Assembly: GCA_900546085.1 (NCBI GenBank)
Contig: URBS01000113.1
Coordinates: 1 to 7,261, forward strand
Length of the DNA: 7,261 nt
Direction of reading: 5' to 3'
Origin: an uncultured Collinsella sp.
GTDB taxonomy: Bacteria; Actinomycetota; Coriobacteriia; Coriobacteriales; Coriobacteriaceae
Made by a program: the position numbers and the translations under genes
In this document: in pieces, positions 1 to 6,556 of the stretch
Position numbering within the stretch: the first letter of the stretch is position 1
How the letters are laid out: each line of letters begins with the position of its first letter
The notes under the pieces: generated by a model
Databases searched by the model: none
Told to the model about the DNA's origin: nothing
Seen by the model: the letters and a program-made list of their open reading frames with translations, nothing else

Positions 1-125
1 GGAGCAAAGCTCCGCACACCATCTTTTTCTTTCAGCTAAAGCACGCCGGAAATTCGACGCAGCTGGCTAACCTTGCCGGACGTTGTCGACGCCAAACCAG
101 CTCAGAAGCTATATCGATACAGAAA
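1..125. other. Intergenic stretch, no gene recognised
   Basis: No convincing coding sequence or RNA gene is visible here. A short perfect hairpin (GGAGC-AAA-GCTCC, 1-13) touches the window edge and may belong to a longer structure outside. A pyrimidine-rich run (21-33, mostly T) follows it. On the minus strand an open stretch ends at a TAG (36-38), but it has no start or recognisable protein motif, and a TGA lies just upstream of it. The stretch lies downstream of the six-gene operon and beyond the palindrome at 126-260. Confidence 0.4.
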
Positions 126-260
126 GGTCCCCGGACGGAGGGGCCGGATATAAGGTTTATCGCGAGTTCCGCACGCAAAGAAGGCCACTTAATGTGGCCT
201 TCGTCTTGCGCAGGACTGTAGAGCAGGAAACCTTATATCCGACCCCTCCGTCCGGGGACC
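126..260. repeat. 135-bp long imperfect palindrome (ERIC/MITE-like or giant 3' hairpin)
   Basis: The left arm (126-158) and right arm (228-260) are 33-nt inverted copies that differ at one pair only (C144 against A242). In minus-strand RNA, the sense of the operon, that pair becomes a G-U wobble, so all 33 positions can pair. In plus-strand RNA it is an A-C mismatch. The 69-nt interior is itself partly self-complementary and holds another hairpin at 174-210, so the whole element could fold into one very long hairpin. The element begins 12 nt beyond the tsaD stop codon. No obvious target-site duplication flanks it (AAA on one side, GCG on the other). It resembles ERIC-type or MITE-type palindromic intergenic repeats in size and shape, but I cannot tell from one copy whether it is repeated in the genome. 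An extended operon terminator or RNA-stabilising structure is the main alternative. Confidence 0.8.
174..210 (-). terminator. Candidate intrinsic terminator at the end of the operon
   Basis: A 9-bp perfect stem (180-188 with 194-202, GAAGGCCAC/GTGGCCTTC) closes a 5-nt loop. After a small bulge it is extended by a further 5 bp (174-178 with 206-210). On the minus strand the stem is followed by CTTTGCG, which is only a short U tract, so termination may be weak unless the enclosing 33-bp stem helps. It is the only terminator-like structure between the tsaD stop and the left edge of the window. On the plus strand the following bases are U-poor, so minus-strand function is favoured. Confidence 0.5.
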
Positions 261-272
261 GCGCCGTACCAG

Positions 273-2657
273 CTACAGCGTCATGTTTGGATCGGCGTCG
301 ACGTCGAACGGCGAGATTCCTCCTCGGTCGAATTTACGGCGGGCAACCTCTGCGATCATGGCGGCGTTGTCGGTGCACGCCGAAAGCGGTGGCACCGTTA
401 CGCGGATCCCCTGACGCCCAAGCTTCTTGATCATCATCTCGCGCAGATGCGGATTAGCCGAGACGCCGCCGCCGATGCAGTATTCCTTGCATCCGGTGAC
501 ATGCAGGGCGTTTTTGGCCTTCTTGTACTGAACGTCAAAGACGGCTGCCTCAAACGAAGCCGCCAGATCGGGCAGGTGAATCGTGCGCCCGGCCTTGGTC
601 TCCTGCTCGATGTAGAGCGTCACGGCCGTTTTAAGACCCGAAAGCGAGAAACGATAGTCTCCCCTGCTGTTAAGCGCGCGAGGAAAATCGATCGCGCGGG
701 GGTTGCCCGTCTCGGCCAGCTTGGAGATGATGGGGCCACCGGGATAGCCCAGACCCAACGCCTTGGCTACCTTGTCGAAGGCCTCGCCCACAGCATCGTC
801 GAGTGTCTCACCAAGTACCTCGTAGTCGCCCCATGCCTTCACGTGCACGAGCATGGTATGACCGCCCGAGACGAGCGTGAAGATAAACGGCGGCCTGAGA
901 TCGGGCTGCGCCAGCAGGTTGGCGAACAGATGGCCCTCCAGATGGTTGACGCACACGAGCGGCTTGCCGGCGGCATAGGCAAAGCCCTTGGCGAAGGCGA
1001 CGCCCACTACCAGAGCACCCACCAGGCCCGGACCCTGCGTCACGCCAACAGCGGCGAGTTCGCTCGGCGCGATGGCTCCACCCTCAAGACCAAGCGATGC
1101 TGCGGCATCCTCGAGCGCCGCATCCACGACACTCACAATCACCTCAACGTGTTTGCGCGAGGCGATCTCGGGCACCACGCCGCCAAAGCGGGCGTGAAAA
1201 TCAATCTGTGTCGACACCTGGTTGGCCAGCATATTGCCATCCGCATCGATAATCGCCACGGCCGTCTCGTCGCAGGAGCTCTCGATAGCGAGCACTAGGC
1301 GGCGGCGCTCAATTTCGGCACGCTCCCCCTCGGAGCGCCCAGGCGCAGGCAGCGGCCATACGCGCTGCTCTGCCGCCGTCGGCTCGGGCGAAGCATTATC
1401 GACCGGAAGCACCAGGGGCAGCGGAGCCGTCATGACGATGGCGTCCTTGCCGGCACCATAGTAGCCGCGGCGACGGCCAGCCTCGGTAAAGCCCAGAGCG
1501 TTATAAAGCGCGGTCGCTCCCTCGTTACCGTCCTCGACCTCGAGCGAAGCCGTAGTGCAGCCGAGCATCTGGGCATCATAGCTCACATGCGACAGCAGCT
1601 TGCGGGCAATGCCCTCACGGCGATGTGCCGGGTCGACGGCGACATCCAGAATCTGCACATCACCGTCCACGACCATACCGCCGGCAAGGCCCAGCAGCTT
1701 GCCGTCGTCGTGTGCCACCCACCAACTACGCGGCGCAGCGACGTCCTCGCCCAGTTCGGACAGGAACATGCCCGGCGTCCATGCCTCGTGTCCGGCACCT
1801 TCAAAGCAGGCAGCCTCCAGCGCGCTTGCGCCCTCGGCATCCGCCGCGCCCATGGGACGGAACTGCAGATGACGACCGGCGAGCTCATCGGCAACACCCG
1901 TAATTTCGCTCTGCGCACTCTCGGCAAGACCAAGACGCTTGCGCTCGTTTTCCTCGGCATCCGAAAGGCGCGTGTAAATCGGCAGGACGCGGGCCGGATC
2001 GCCGTCACCCGCAGCGTGCGCGAGCAGCAAGCCCTCGCCCGAAGGCCACCACAGGTCGCGCTCCACGCAGCGGGCGGCCTCGTCCTCACCCAGCAGCTTG
2101 CCATAGCGCACTAGACCGTCACCGGTCAGCTGAACCTGGCCCCAGTCCGCTGCTTGGCGCCACTCATCGAGCGCCACGGCGGCCTTGACCACGTGTTCGC
2201 GCTCAAACTGACGCTCGGGACCCTCATCGACCAGCATATACAGCGCCGGATATACCTCACCGCGCATAGCATCGGCCAAGATACCAAGCTTGCCGCGCAC
2301 GCCAGCCTTCCACGCCGTCCAAGCGCAAGCGTCGAGCGTCGACACGCCCAGCAGCGGAACATTGGCACCACGCGCGAGGCCCTTGGCAGTGGAGATGCCG
2401 ATGCGCACACCCGTAAAGGACCCCGGGCCGCGGCCGACCACATAGCAACCAACATCGCTGCGATCCAGACCGGCTTGAGCCAGCACGCCATCAACGGTAT
2501 TCACGAGCTCAACGTTGGCGTGACGGCGACACATGTGGTCGCCACTCACGAGCTTCGTCTCGCCCGTCTGCCCATCAATCCAGCTTGCCGCGCAGGCAAG
2601 CATGTCGGTCGAGGTATCGAGCGCCACCACCAGCGCGCTGTCGTTATGCAAGCTCAT
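273..2657 (-). CDS. tsaD: TsaB-RimI-TsaD triple fusion: tRNA t6A37 threonylcarbamoyltransferase with built-in TsaB and S18 N-acetyltransferase
   Basis: This 794-residue protein joins three normally separate proteins. Residues ~5-240 are TsaB, the inactive TsaD paralogue that dimerises with TsaD; they carry LDTST near the N-terminus and GRGPGSFTG at 75-83. Residues ~263-413 are a RimI-type GNAT acetyltransferase, with the acetyl-CoA loop HRREGIA (345-351), YNALGF (385-390) and a YY pair (399-400); RimI acetylates the N-terminal alanine of ribosomal protein S18. A Pro/Glu/Ala-rich linker (~414-451) leads to TsaD (~452-794), which transfers the threonylcarbamoyl group to A37 of ANN-decoding tRNAs. 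TsaD carries ESSCDE, the metal-binding NHLEGH (H572, H576), GGGVSAN and CTDN (D763), so it appears intact. I chose ATG at 2657, with AAGG 9 nt upstream; an in-frame TTG at 2675 is less likely. The start overlaps the tsaE stop by 14 nt, implying coupled translation. It is the last gene of the operon. The assignment is firm; whether the chain is cleaved after translation is unknown. Confidence 0.96.
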   Translation of the reverse strand: MSLHNDSALVVALDTSTDMLACAASWIDGQTGETKLVSGDHMCRRHANVELVNTVDGVLAQAGLDRSDVGCYVVGRGPGSFTGVRIGISTAKGLARGANVPLLGVSTLDACAWTAWKAGVRGKLGILADAMRGEVYPALYMLVDEGPERQFEREHVVKAAVALDEWRQAADWGQVQLTGDGLVRYGKLLGEDEAARCVERDLWWPSGEGLLLAHAAGDGDPARVLPIYTRLSDAEENERKRLGLAESAQSEITGVADELAGRHLQFRPMGAADAEGASALEAACFEGAGHEAWTPGMFLSELGEDVAAPRSWWVAHDDGKLLGLAGGMVVDGDVQILDVAVDPAHRREGIARKLLSHVSYDAQMLGCTTASLEVEDGNEGATALYNALGFTEAGRRRGYYGAGKDAIVMTAPLPLVLPVDNASPEPTAAEQRVWPLPAPGRSEGERAEIERRRLVLAIESSCDETAVAIIDADGNMLANQVSTQIDFHARFGGVVPEIASRKHVEVIVSVVDAALEDAAASLGLEGGAIAPSELAAVGVTQGPGLVGALVVGVAFAKGFAYAAGKPLVCVNHLEGHLFANLLAQPDLRPPFIFTLVSGGHTMLVHVKAWGDYEVLGETLDDAVGEAFDKVAKALGLGYPGGPIISKLAETGNPRAIDFPRALNSRGDYRFSLSGLKTAVTLYIEQETKAGRTIHLPDLAASFEAAVFDVQYKKAKNALHVTGCKEYCIGGGVSANPHLREMMIKKLGRQGIRVTVPPLSACTDNAAMIAEVARRKFDRGGISPFDVDADPNMTL

Positions 2658-3150
2658 CTTGTACAGCCTTATCAATCAAATGGGAAAGCTCCATTGCGCG
2701 GTCACCGTGCGCCTCGAGCGTTATCGTTCGCACATCGCTGTCGCCCTCATCACGCTTGAGCGTCACCGAAAGATACTCATCCGTCAGCTCGTCCTGGAAT
2801 TGTTCGCCCCATTCCAGCAGGCAAGCACCCTCATAGCCCAGCACATCGAAAATGCCCGTATCCTCGAGCTCGTAGGCATGCTCCAGGCGGTATAGATCAA
2901 AGTGAAACAGCGGAATACGACCTTGATCGTGAACGGCCATGAGCGCAAACGTAGGGCTCGTAACCATATGCCCATCGCCCAGCCCGCGCGAGACGCCCTT
3001 GGTAAAGTGAGTTTTGCCCACTCCCAGGCCACCGGTCAGGATGAGCACATCGCCGTCCTCAAGGCACGGTGCAATTAGCTCGCCAAAGTACTCCGTATCG
3101 GCAGCGCAAGTCGTTTTGTAAGTACCTACCCCCAGGCGCTCCAGGGACAT
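2644..3150 (-). CDS. tsaE: TsaE, ATPase of the bacterial t6A complex
   Basis: This 168-residue P-loop protein has the usual TsaE length. It shows Walker A (GGLGVGKT, residues 40-47), the family motif TSPTF (64-68), FHFDLYRL with D85, and LLEWGE (111-116). In bacteria TsaE binds the TsaB-TsaD dimer, and its ATPase activity is needed for repeated catalytic turnover in tRNA t6A synthesis in the cytoplasm. The start at 3150 is supported by AAGGAG (3156-3161) 5 nt upstream. The gene lies 12 nt after the uracil-DNA glycosylase stop, and its 3' end overlaps the start of the TsaB-RimI-TsaD gene. That places every subunit of the TsaB-TsaD-TsaE assembly in consecutive, coupled frames. Residues ~133-168 are a charged tail with no recognised motif. 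Confidence 0.95.
   Translation of the reverse strand: MSLERLGVGTYKTTCAADTEYFGELIAPCLEDGDVLILTGGLGVGKTHFTKGVSRGLGDGHMVTSPTFALMAVHDQGRIPLFHFDLYRLEHAYELEDTGIFDVLGYEGACLLEWGEQFQDELTDEYLSVTLKRDEGDSDVRTITLEAHGDRAMELSHLIDKAVQDELA
2667..2670 (-). promoter_or_regulatory. Ribosome binding site deciding the tsaB-rimI-tsaD start
   Basis: AAGG on the minus strand lies 9 nt before ATG 2657 and inside the tsaE coding sequence. It supports ATG 2657 over the in-frame TTG at 2675, which has no comparable purine-rich site. It is a weak site, in keeping with coupling to tsaE translation. Confidence 0.45.
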
Positions 3151-3162
3151 ATATGCTCCTTA

Positions 3163-3783
3163 TTATTCCGAGGCGTCCTCTGGTGCGGGATGTCGCTCCA
3201 GATAGTCGCCCAGCATCTTAAAGTCTTCCTCCAGTAGCTCCTGCCACGCCGGATTGCGTAGCGCCGCTGCCGGATGGAACGTGGGCATTACCACAAAATG
3301 CCCCATCTGGTGGAACCTGCCGCGCAGCTTAGTAATGCCGATCTCGGTCTTAAGCACAAAGTGCGTCGCGGGATTGCCGAGCGTCACGATGATATCGGGC
3401 CAGATGCTTCGAATCTGCTCACGCAAAAACGGCGAGCAAGCCAGCACTTCCTCGGGACGCGGATTGCGGTTTCCCGGCGGGCGGCACTTAAGCACGTTGG
3501 CAATGTAGACGTCTTCGCGTTTGAGCCCCGCCAGCGACAAAATGCCGTTGAGGTCCTCGCCTGCCGCCCCCACAAAGGGCTCGCCCTGCAAATCCTCATT
3601 GCGGCCCGGCGCCTCGCCAATAAACATCACGCGAGCGTGGGGGTTTCCCACGCCAAACACGATGTTATGGCGCGACTGGTAAAGCTGGCAAAGGTGACAA
3701 TCGCCCAGAACGGCCTCGATCTCCTCGAGTGCGACCTCACGCGGCGCCTGATGGCTATGGCCGGGGATGTGCATGACGCCCAT
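3163..3783 (-). CDS. udg: Type-4 (Fe-S) uracil-DNA glycosylase
   Basis: This 206-residue protein excises uracil from DNA, opening base excision repair after cytosine deamination or dUMP incorporation. It has the hallmarks of the family-4 thermostable-type UDG. Four cysteines for the 4Fe-4S cluster are present (C29, C32, C100 and C116, with KCRPPGNR around C100). The active-site motif GEAPG is at 56-60 and is followed by ED, and the second motif HPAA is at 170-173. The reading frame stays open upstream to a TTG at 3831 inside alr. I chose ATG 3783 because TAGGAG sits 5 nt before it and the family N-terminus is short; a second ATG at 3774 is also possible. The gene lies 8 nt after alr and 12 nt before tsaE. 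Residues ~1-15 and the acidic tail (~198-206) look unstructured. Confidence 0.94.
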   Translation of the reverse strand: MGVMHIPGHSHQAPREVALEEIEAVLGDCHLCQLYQSRHNIVFGVGNPHARVMFIGEAPGRNEDLQGEPFVGAAGEDLNGILSLAGLKREDVYIANVLKCRPPGNRNPRPEEVLACSPFLREQIRSIWPDIIVTLGNPATHFVLKTEIGITKLRGRFHQMGHFVVMPTFHPAAALRNPAWQELLEEDFKMLGDYLERHPAPEDASE

Positions 3784-3788
3784 AGCGA

Positions 3789-3794
3789 CTCCTA
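3789..3794 (-). promoter_or_regulatory. Ribosome binding site for udg, overlapping the alr stop
   Basis: The minus strand reads TAGGAG, where TAG is the alr stop codon itself, followed 5 nt later by ATG 3783. It fixes the glycosylase start and suggests that ribosomes finishing alr can reinitiate on udg. Confidence 0.65.
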
Positions 3795-4937
3795 CACGTA
3801 GACCTTGTCGAGACGCATACCAAAGCCGCAAGCGACCTCGTAGTTAATCGTGCCGCGTAGGCGCGCCATCTCGTCCATGGTAATCTCGGCATCTCCATCG
3901 CGGCCGACAATGATCATCTCGTCACCATACTCGGCCTCGGGAATCTCATGCGCCGGGTTGGACTGAATGGCGACCATAAACTGGTCCATGCAGATATTGC
4001 CCACCTGACGCACACGCTCGCCGCGATACAGCACGTCCATACGATTGGAAAGCGTACGCGAAAGGCCATCGGCATAACCGATCGGAAGGGTGCAGATCTG
4101 AACGCGCGTGCGCGGTACGCGGTAGGTAAAGCCGTAGCCCACGCCCTCGCCCATCGCAGGATGCGCCACGCGCGTCACACGCGCGTGGACGCTCATGACG
4201 GGATCAAGCTGCATCACGCGACCACTCAGCTCACATGGCTGCAGACCATACAAACCGATGCCGGCACGAATCATGTCAAAGTGCATTGAAGAATCGAGCA
4301 TCGAGGACGGCGTATTGGCACAATGCACGATACCGCACTCAAAGCCCGCATCCTTAATGGCCTGAACGGCCTCAGTAAAGCGCTGACACTGCAGTTTGTA
4401 GTCCCAGCCCGAAGGTTCATCGGCCGTGGCGAAGTGCGTAAATACGCCGTCGCACTGAATACCGCGATGGAAATTAATACCGCGGACAAAGTCGAGCACC
4501 TGCGTGTAATGTACGCCAATGCGGTTCATGCCCGTCTCGATGGCGAGATGATACTTGCCCACCTTGCCCGCCGCGACGGCACATTCTCCATACGCAAGAG
4601 CAAAGTCAGACGTATAGACCGAGGGCATGATATCAAACTCGAGCAACGTCGGAATGGCCTCGATAGGCGGCTCGCTTAGGATGAGGATGGGTTTCGTAAT
4701 CCCGCCCTGTCGGAGCTCAACGCCCTCGTTAACCGTCGCCACGGCAAACATGTCGGCACCGGCCGAATACATGATCTTGGCGCACTCAACAGCTCCATGA
4801 CCATAAGCATCGGCCTTGACCACGCAGCACAGGCGCTGACGTGGATTCAGCAAGTTCTTATAGGCCCTCGTGTTGCGACGGAGCGCCCCGCGGTCGATCT
4901 CGACCCAGGACCAGCGCGTCAAATCGGCTTTATTCAT
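3792..4937 (-). CDS. alr: Alanine racemase
   Basis: This 381-residue fold-type III PLP enzyme interconverts L- and D-alanine, providing D-Ala for peptidoglycan. Visible features are the PLP lysine K41 in VVKADAYGHG, R139 in TGMNRIG, the second catalytic tyrosine Y268 in GYGFTY, PIGYADG (285-291), NICMDQ (314-319) and the C-terminal GTINYEV (362-368). Length is normal. The position that is a carbamylated lysine in Geobacillus Alr (K129, seven residues before R136) is Ala132 here, in LAIETGM instead of the common LK-V/I-DTGM. The start at ATG 4937 is only 2 nt after the nnr stop and has no strong Shine-Dalgarno (only GAAGGG about 14 nt away). Translation is therefore probably coupled to nnr. 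udg follows after 8 nt. Confidence 0.96.
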   Translation of the reverse strand: MNKADLTRWSWVEIDRGALRRNTRAYKNLLNPRQRLCCVVKADAYGHGAVECAKIMYSAGADMFAVATVNEGVELRQGGITKPILILSEPPIEAIPTLLEFDIMPSVYTSDFALAYGECAVAAGKVGKYHLAIETGMNRIGVHYTQVLDFVRGINFHRGIQCDGVFTHFATADEPSGWDYKLQCQRFTEAVQAIKDAGFECGIVHCANTPSSMLDSSMHFDMIRAGIGLYGLQPCELSGRVMQLDPVMSVHARVTRVAHPAMGEGVGYGFTYRVPRTRVQICTLPIGYADGLSRTLSNRMDVLYRGERVRQVGNICMDQFMVAIQSNPAHEIPEAEYGDEMIIVGRDGDAEITMDEMARLRGTINYEVACGFGMRLDKVYV

Positions 4938-4939
4938 GA

Positions 4940-6556
4940 TTAGTCATCCGACCCTTCGTCCATGATTCCCAGATCTTCGAGCGCATCCTTTGCCGCCAGC
5001 TCCATGGCAGGACCGATCAAGTCGATAAGATCGGTCGCGATAACGCTCTTCTCACCATACTCCGTCGCCGCAGCAAAACCGGCGTAGCTGTGAAGTGCGA
5101 CGGCGTACGAATACAGCAACTCCCAACGATCCATCTCGTCGCGCATGGTGGCAAGTGTGCCGGCCAAAATACCCGCGAGAACATCACCAGAACCGGCAGT
5201 TGCCAGAGAAGCCGGACCCGAGAGTGGCAGCAGCACGCGCTCAACGCCACAGATAGCCGTCGTCGGCCCCTTGGCTATGACCACCAGATTGTCGGAGCCT
5301 GCAGCCCAGACAACCTTCTGCGCGGCCGCAATCGCGGTACCAAGGTCGTTCACCTCGTCACCGGCAACCAGGCGCGAAAGCTCACGATAGTGCGGCGTCA
5401 TAACCAACGGCTGCTCGCGGCGATACATCTCGGGGTTACTATCAATACCGTCAATGGCAATCTTAGCAAGGCAGTTGAGTGCATCGGCGTCCAAAATTAG
5501 CGGTACATCAAGCTCGAGCAAGCCCGAAACCACCTGCATAGCGCCGGCAGACGTCGTCATACCGGGACCGCACAGCACGCAGCTGTACTTCTTTGCGATC
5601 TCGCACACCGTCATGCGCGCAGCGGCGCCAAAGGAGCCGCGGGAATCAGACGGAATAGCAAAGACCGGAATCGAAGGAAGTGCCATGCGAATGAGATTGG
5701 CGCAGGCGTCAGGAGCCGCGACTGCCACGTAACCAGCACCCGCGCGAGCTGCAGACTTGGCCGCCATAATGGCAGCACCAGGATATTGCGCCGATCCGGC
5801 GACAATAAGCACAGAGCCACGGGAATACTTATCGATATTCGATGGTAGCGGAGCAAAGTAATCAACTAAGTCACCGGGCTCGACAATCTCGGCGGCGTGG
5901 TCAACATCATCGATGACTTCGTCAAGACGGTCGTAAAGATTGCCGCAGATCAAATCGCCAGCATACTCAGGGCCATCAGCGCTATACAGACCAATCTTGG
6001 GCGCAATCATCGTCACCGTGCGCTCGGCACGAATGCAGTCGTCATCAACAACGCCCGTCTCTGCATTCAGGCCCGAGGGGACATCAATGGATACGACACA
6101 ATCGGCGCATTCATTGACCGTAGGAATCCAAATGGAGAACGGCGCACGCAGATTCCCGTGGAAACCGGTACCAAAAATGGCATCGACAACAACATCCGCC
6201 TTATCGATCAAAACCTCGAGTTCATCACGCGAGGGGCCGACGCAAGCGTGCACATCGCGGCCGGCAGTACGACGAGCAACATGACGTGCCAGAGCAGCAG
6301 GAATCTCATCCGGTTCAACCGGAGAAACGATATCCACGTCCACACCCTTATGGCTCAGGATATCGGCGGCAACCCAACCGTCGCCGCCATTATTACCAAA
6401 ACCGACCAAAACGAGAACCCGATCGGGATTGAGCTTCAAGACCTCGTTAGCGGCAAACTCACCCGCTAGCTCCATAAGCTCGGCCTTCGAAGTCCCTTCG
6501 CGTTCGATGATATCCTCGAGACGAACGACTTCTTCGGTACTCAAAACCGGTTTCAT
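4940..6556 (-). CDS. nnr: Bifunctional NAD(P)H-hydrate epimerase / ADP-dependent NAD(P)H-hydrate dehydratase
   Basis: This 538-residue, two-domain enzyme repairs hydrated NADH and NADPH in the cytoplasm. The N-terminal YjeF_N domain (~1-225) epimerises R- and S-NAD(P)HX. It shows GNNGGDG (54-60), DAIFGTG (125-131), SIDVPSG (156-162) and APKIGL (185-190). The C-terminal ribokinase-like domain (~230-520) dehydrates S-NAD(P)HX at the expense of ADP. It shows KYSRGSVLIVAGS (243-255), CGPGM (329-333), LDADALN (355-361), KGPTTAI (429-435) and ATAGSGDVLAG (452-462), with the likely catalytic Asp458. The usual TPHPGE segment reads TPHYRE (387-392). Length is typical of the fused bacterial form. The ATG directly abuts the acpS TAG, with no gap, and AGGAG (6562-6566) lies 5 nt upstream. 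alr follows after 2 nt, a pairing seen in many Gram-positive genomes. Confidence 0.95.
   Translation of the reverse strand: MKPVLSTEEVVRLEDIIEREGTSKAELMELAGEFAANEVLKLNPDRVLVLVGFGNNGGDGWVAADILSHKGVDVDIVSPVEPDEIPAALARHVARRTAGRDVHACVGPSRDELEVLIDKADVVVDAIFGTGFHGNLRAPFSIWIPTVNECADCVVSIDVPSGLNAETGVVDDDCIRAERTVTMIAPKIGLYSADGPEYAGDLICGNLYDRLDEVIDDVDHAAEIVEPGDLVDYFAPLPSNIDKYSRGSVLIVAGSAQYPGAAIMAAKSAARAGAGYVAVAAPDACANLIRMALPSIPVFAIPSDSRGSFGAAARMTVCEIAKKYSCVLCGPGMTTSAGAMQVVSGLLELDVPLILDADALNCLAKIAIDGIDSNPEMYRREQPLVMTPHYRELSRLVAGDEVNDLGTAIAAAQKVVWAAGSDNLVVIAKGPTTAICGVERVLLPLSGPASLATAGSGDVLAGILAGTLATMRDEMDRWELLYSYAVALHSYAGFAAATEYGEKSVIATDLIDLIGPAMELAAKDALEDLGIMDEGSDD

Noticed and set aside
40..75. tRNA-like T-loop on the minus strand (GTCGAAT)
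   Set aside because: No flanking 5-bp T stem, acceptor stem or anticodon arm could be drawn.
126..260. Invertible DNA switch (inverton) with 33-bp inverted repeats
   Set aside because: The 69-bp interior holds a hairpin and no promoter, and no recombinase gene is in the window. Its near-palindromic nature means inversion would change little.
83..430. 115-codon plus-strand frame starting at TTG across the palindrome
   Set aside because: It has a weak start with no ribosome binding site, runs through both arms of the palindrome and into the tsaD 3' end, and its composition looks like translated non-coding sequence.
447..1298. 283-codon open frame on the plus strand opposite tsaD
   Set aside because: It lies wholly antisense to the well-conserved TsaD domain, has no recognisable motif, and is expected by chance in GC-rich DNA with this codon usage.
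2658..2675. Six-residue longer TsaB N-terminus starting at TTG 2675
   Set aside because: There is a weaker start codon and no purine-rich site, and the TsaB fold begins at VVALDTST either way.
2154..2759. 201-codon open frame on the plus strand opposite tsaB
   Set aside because: It is antisense to the TsaB domain and the end of tsaE, with no motif and an Arg/His/Ala-rich shadow composition.
3784..3831. Longer uracil-DNA glycosylase starting at TTG 3831
   Set aside because: It would overlap alr by 40 nt and lacks a ribosome binding site. ATG 3783 has TAGGAG at good spacing.
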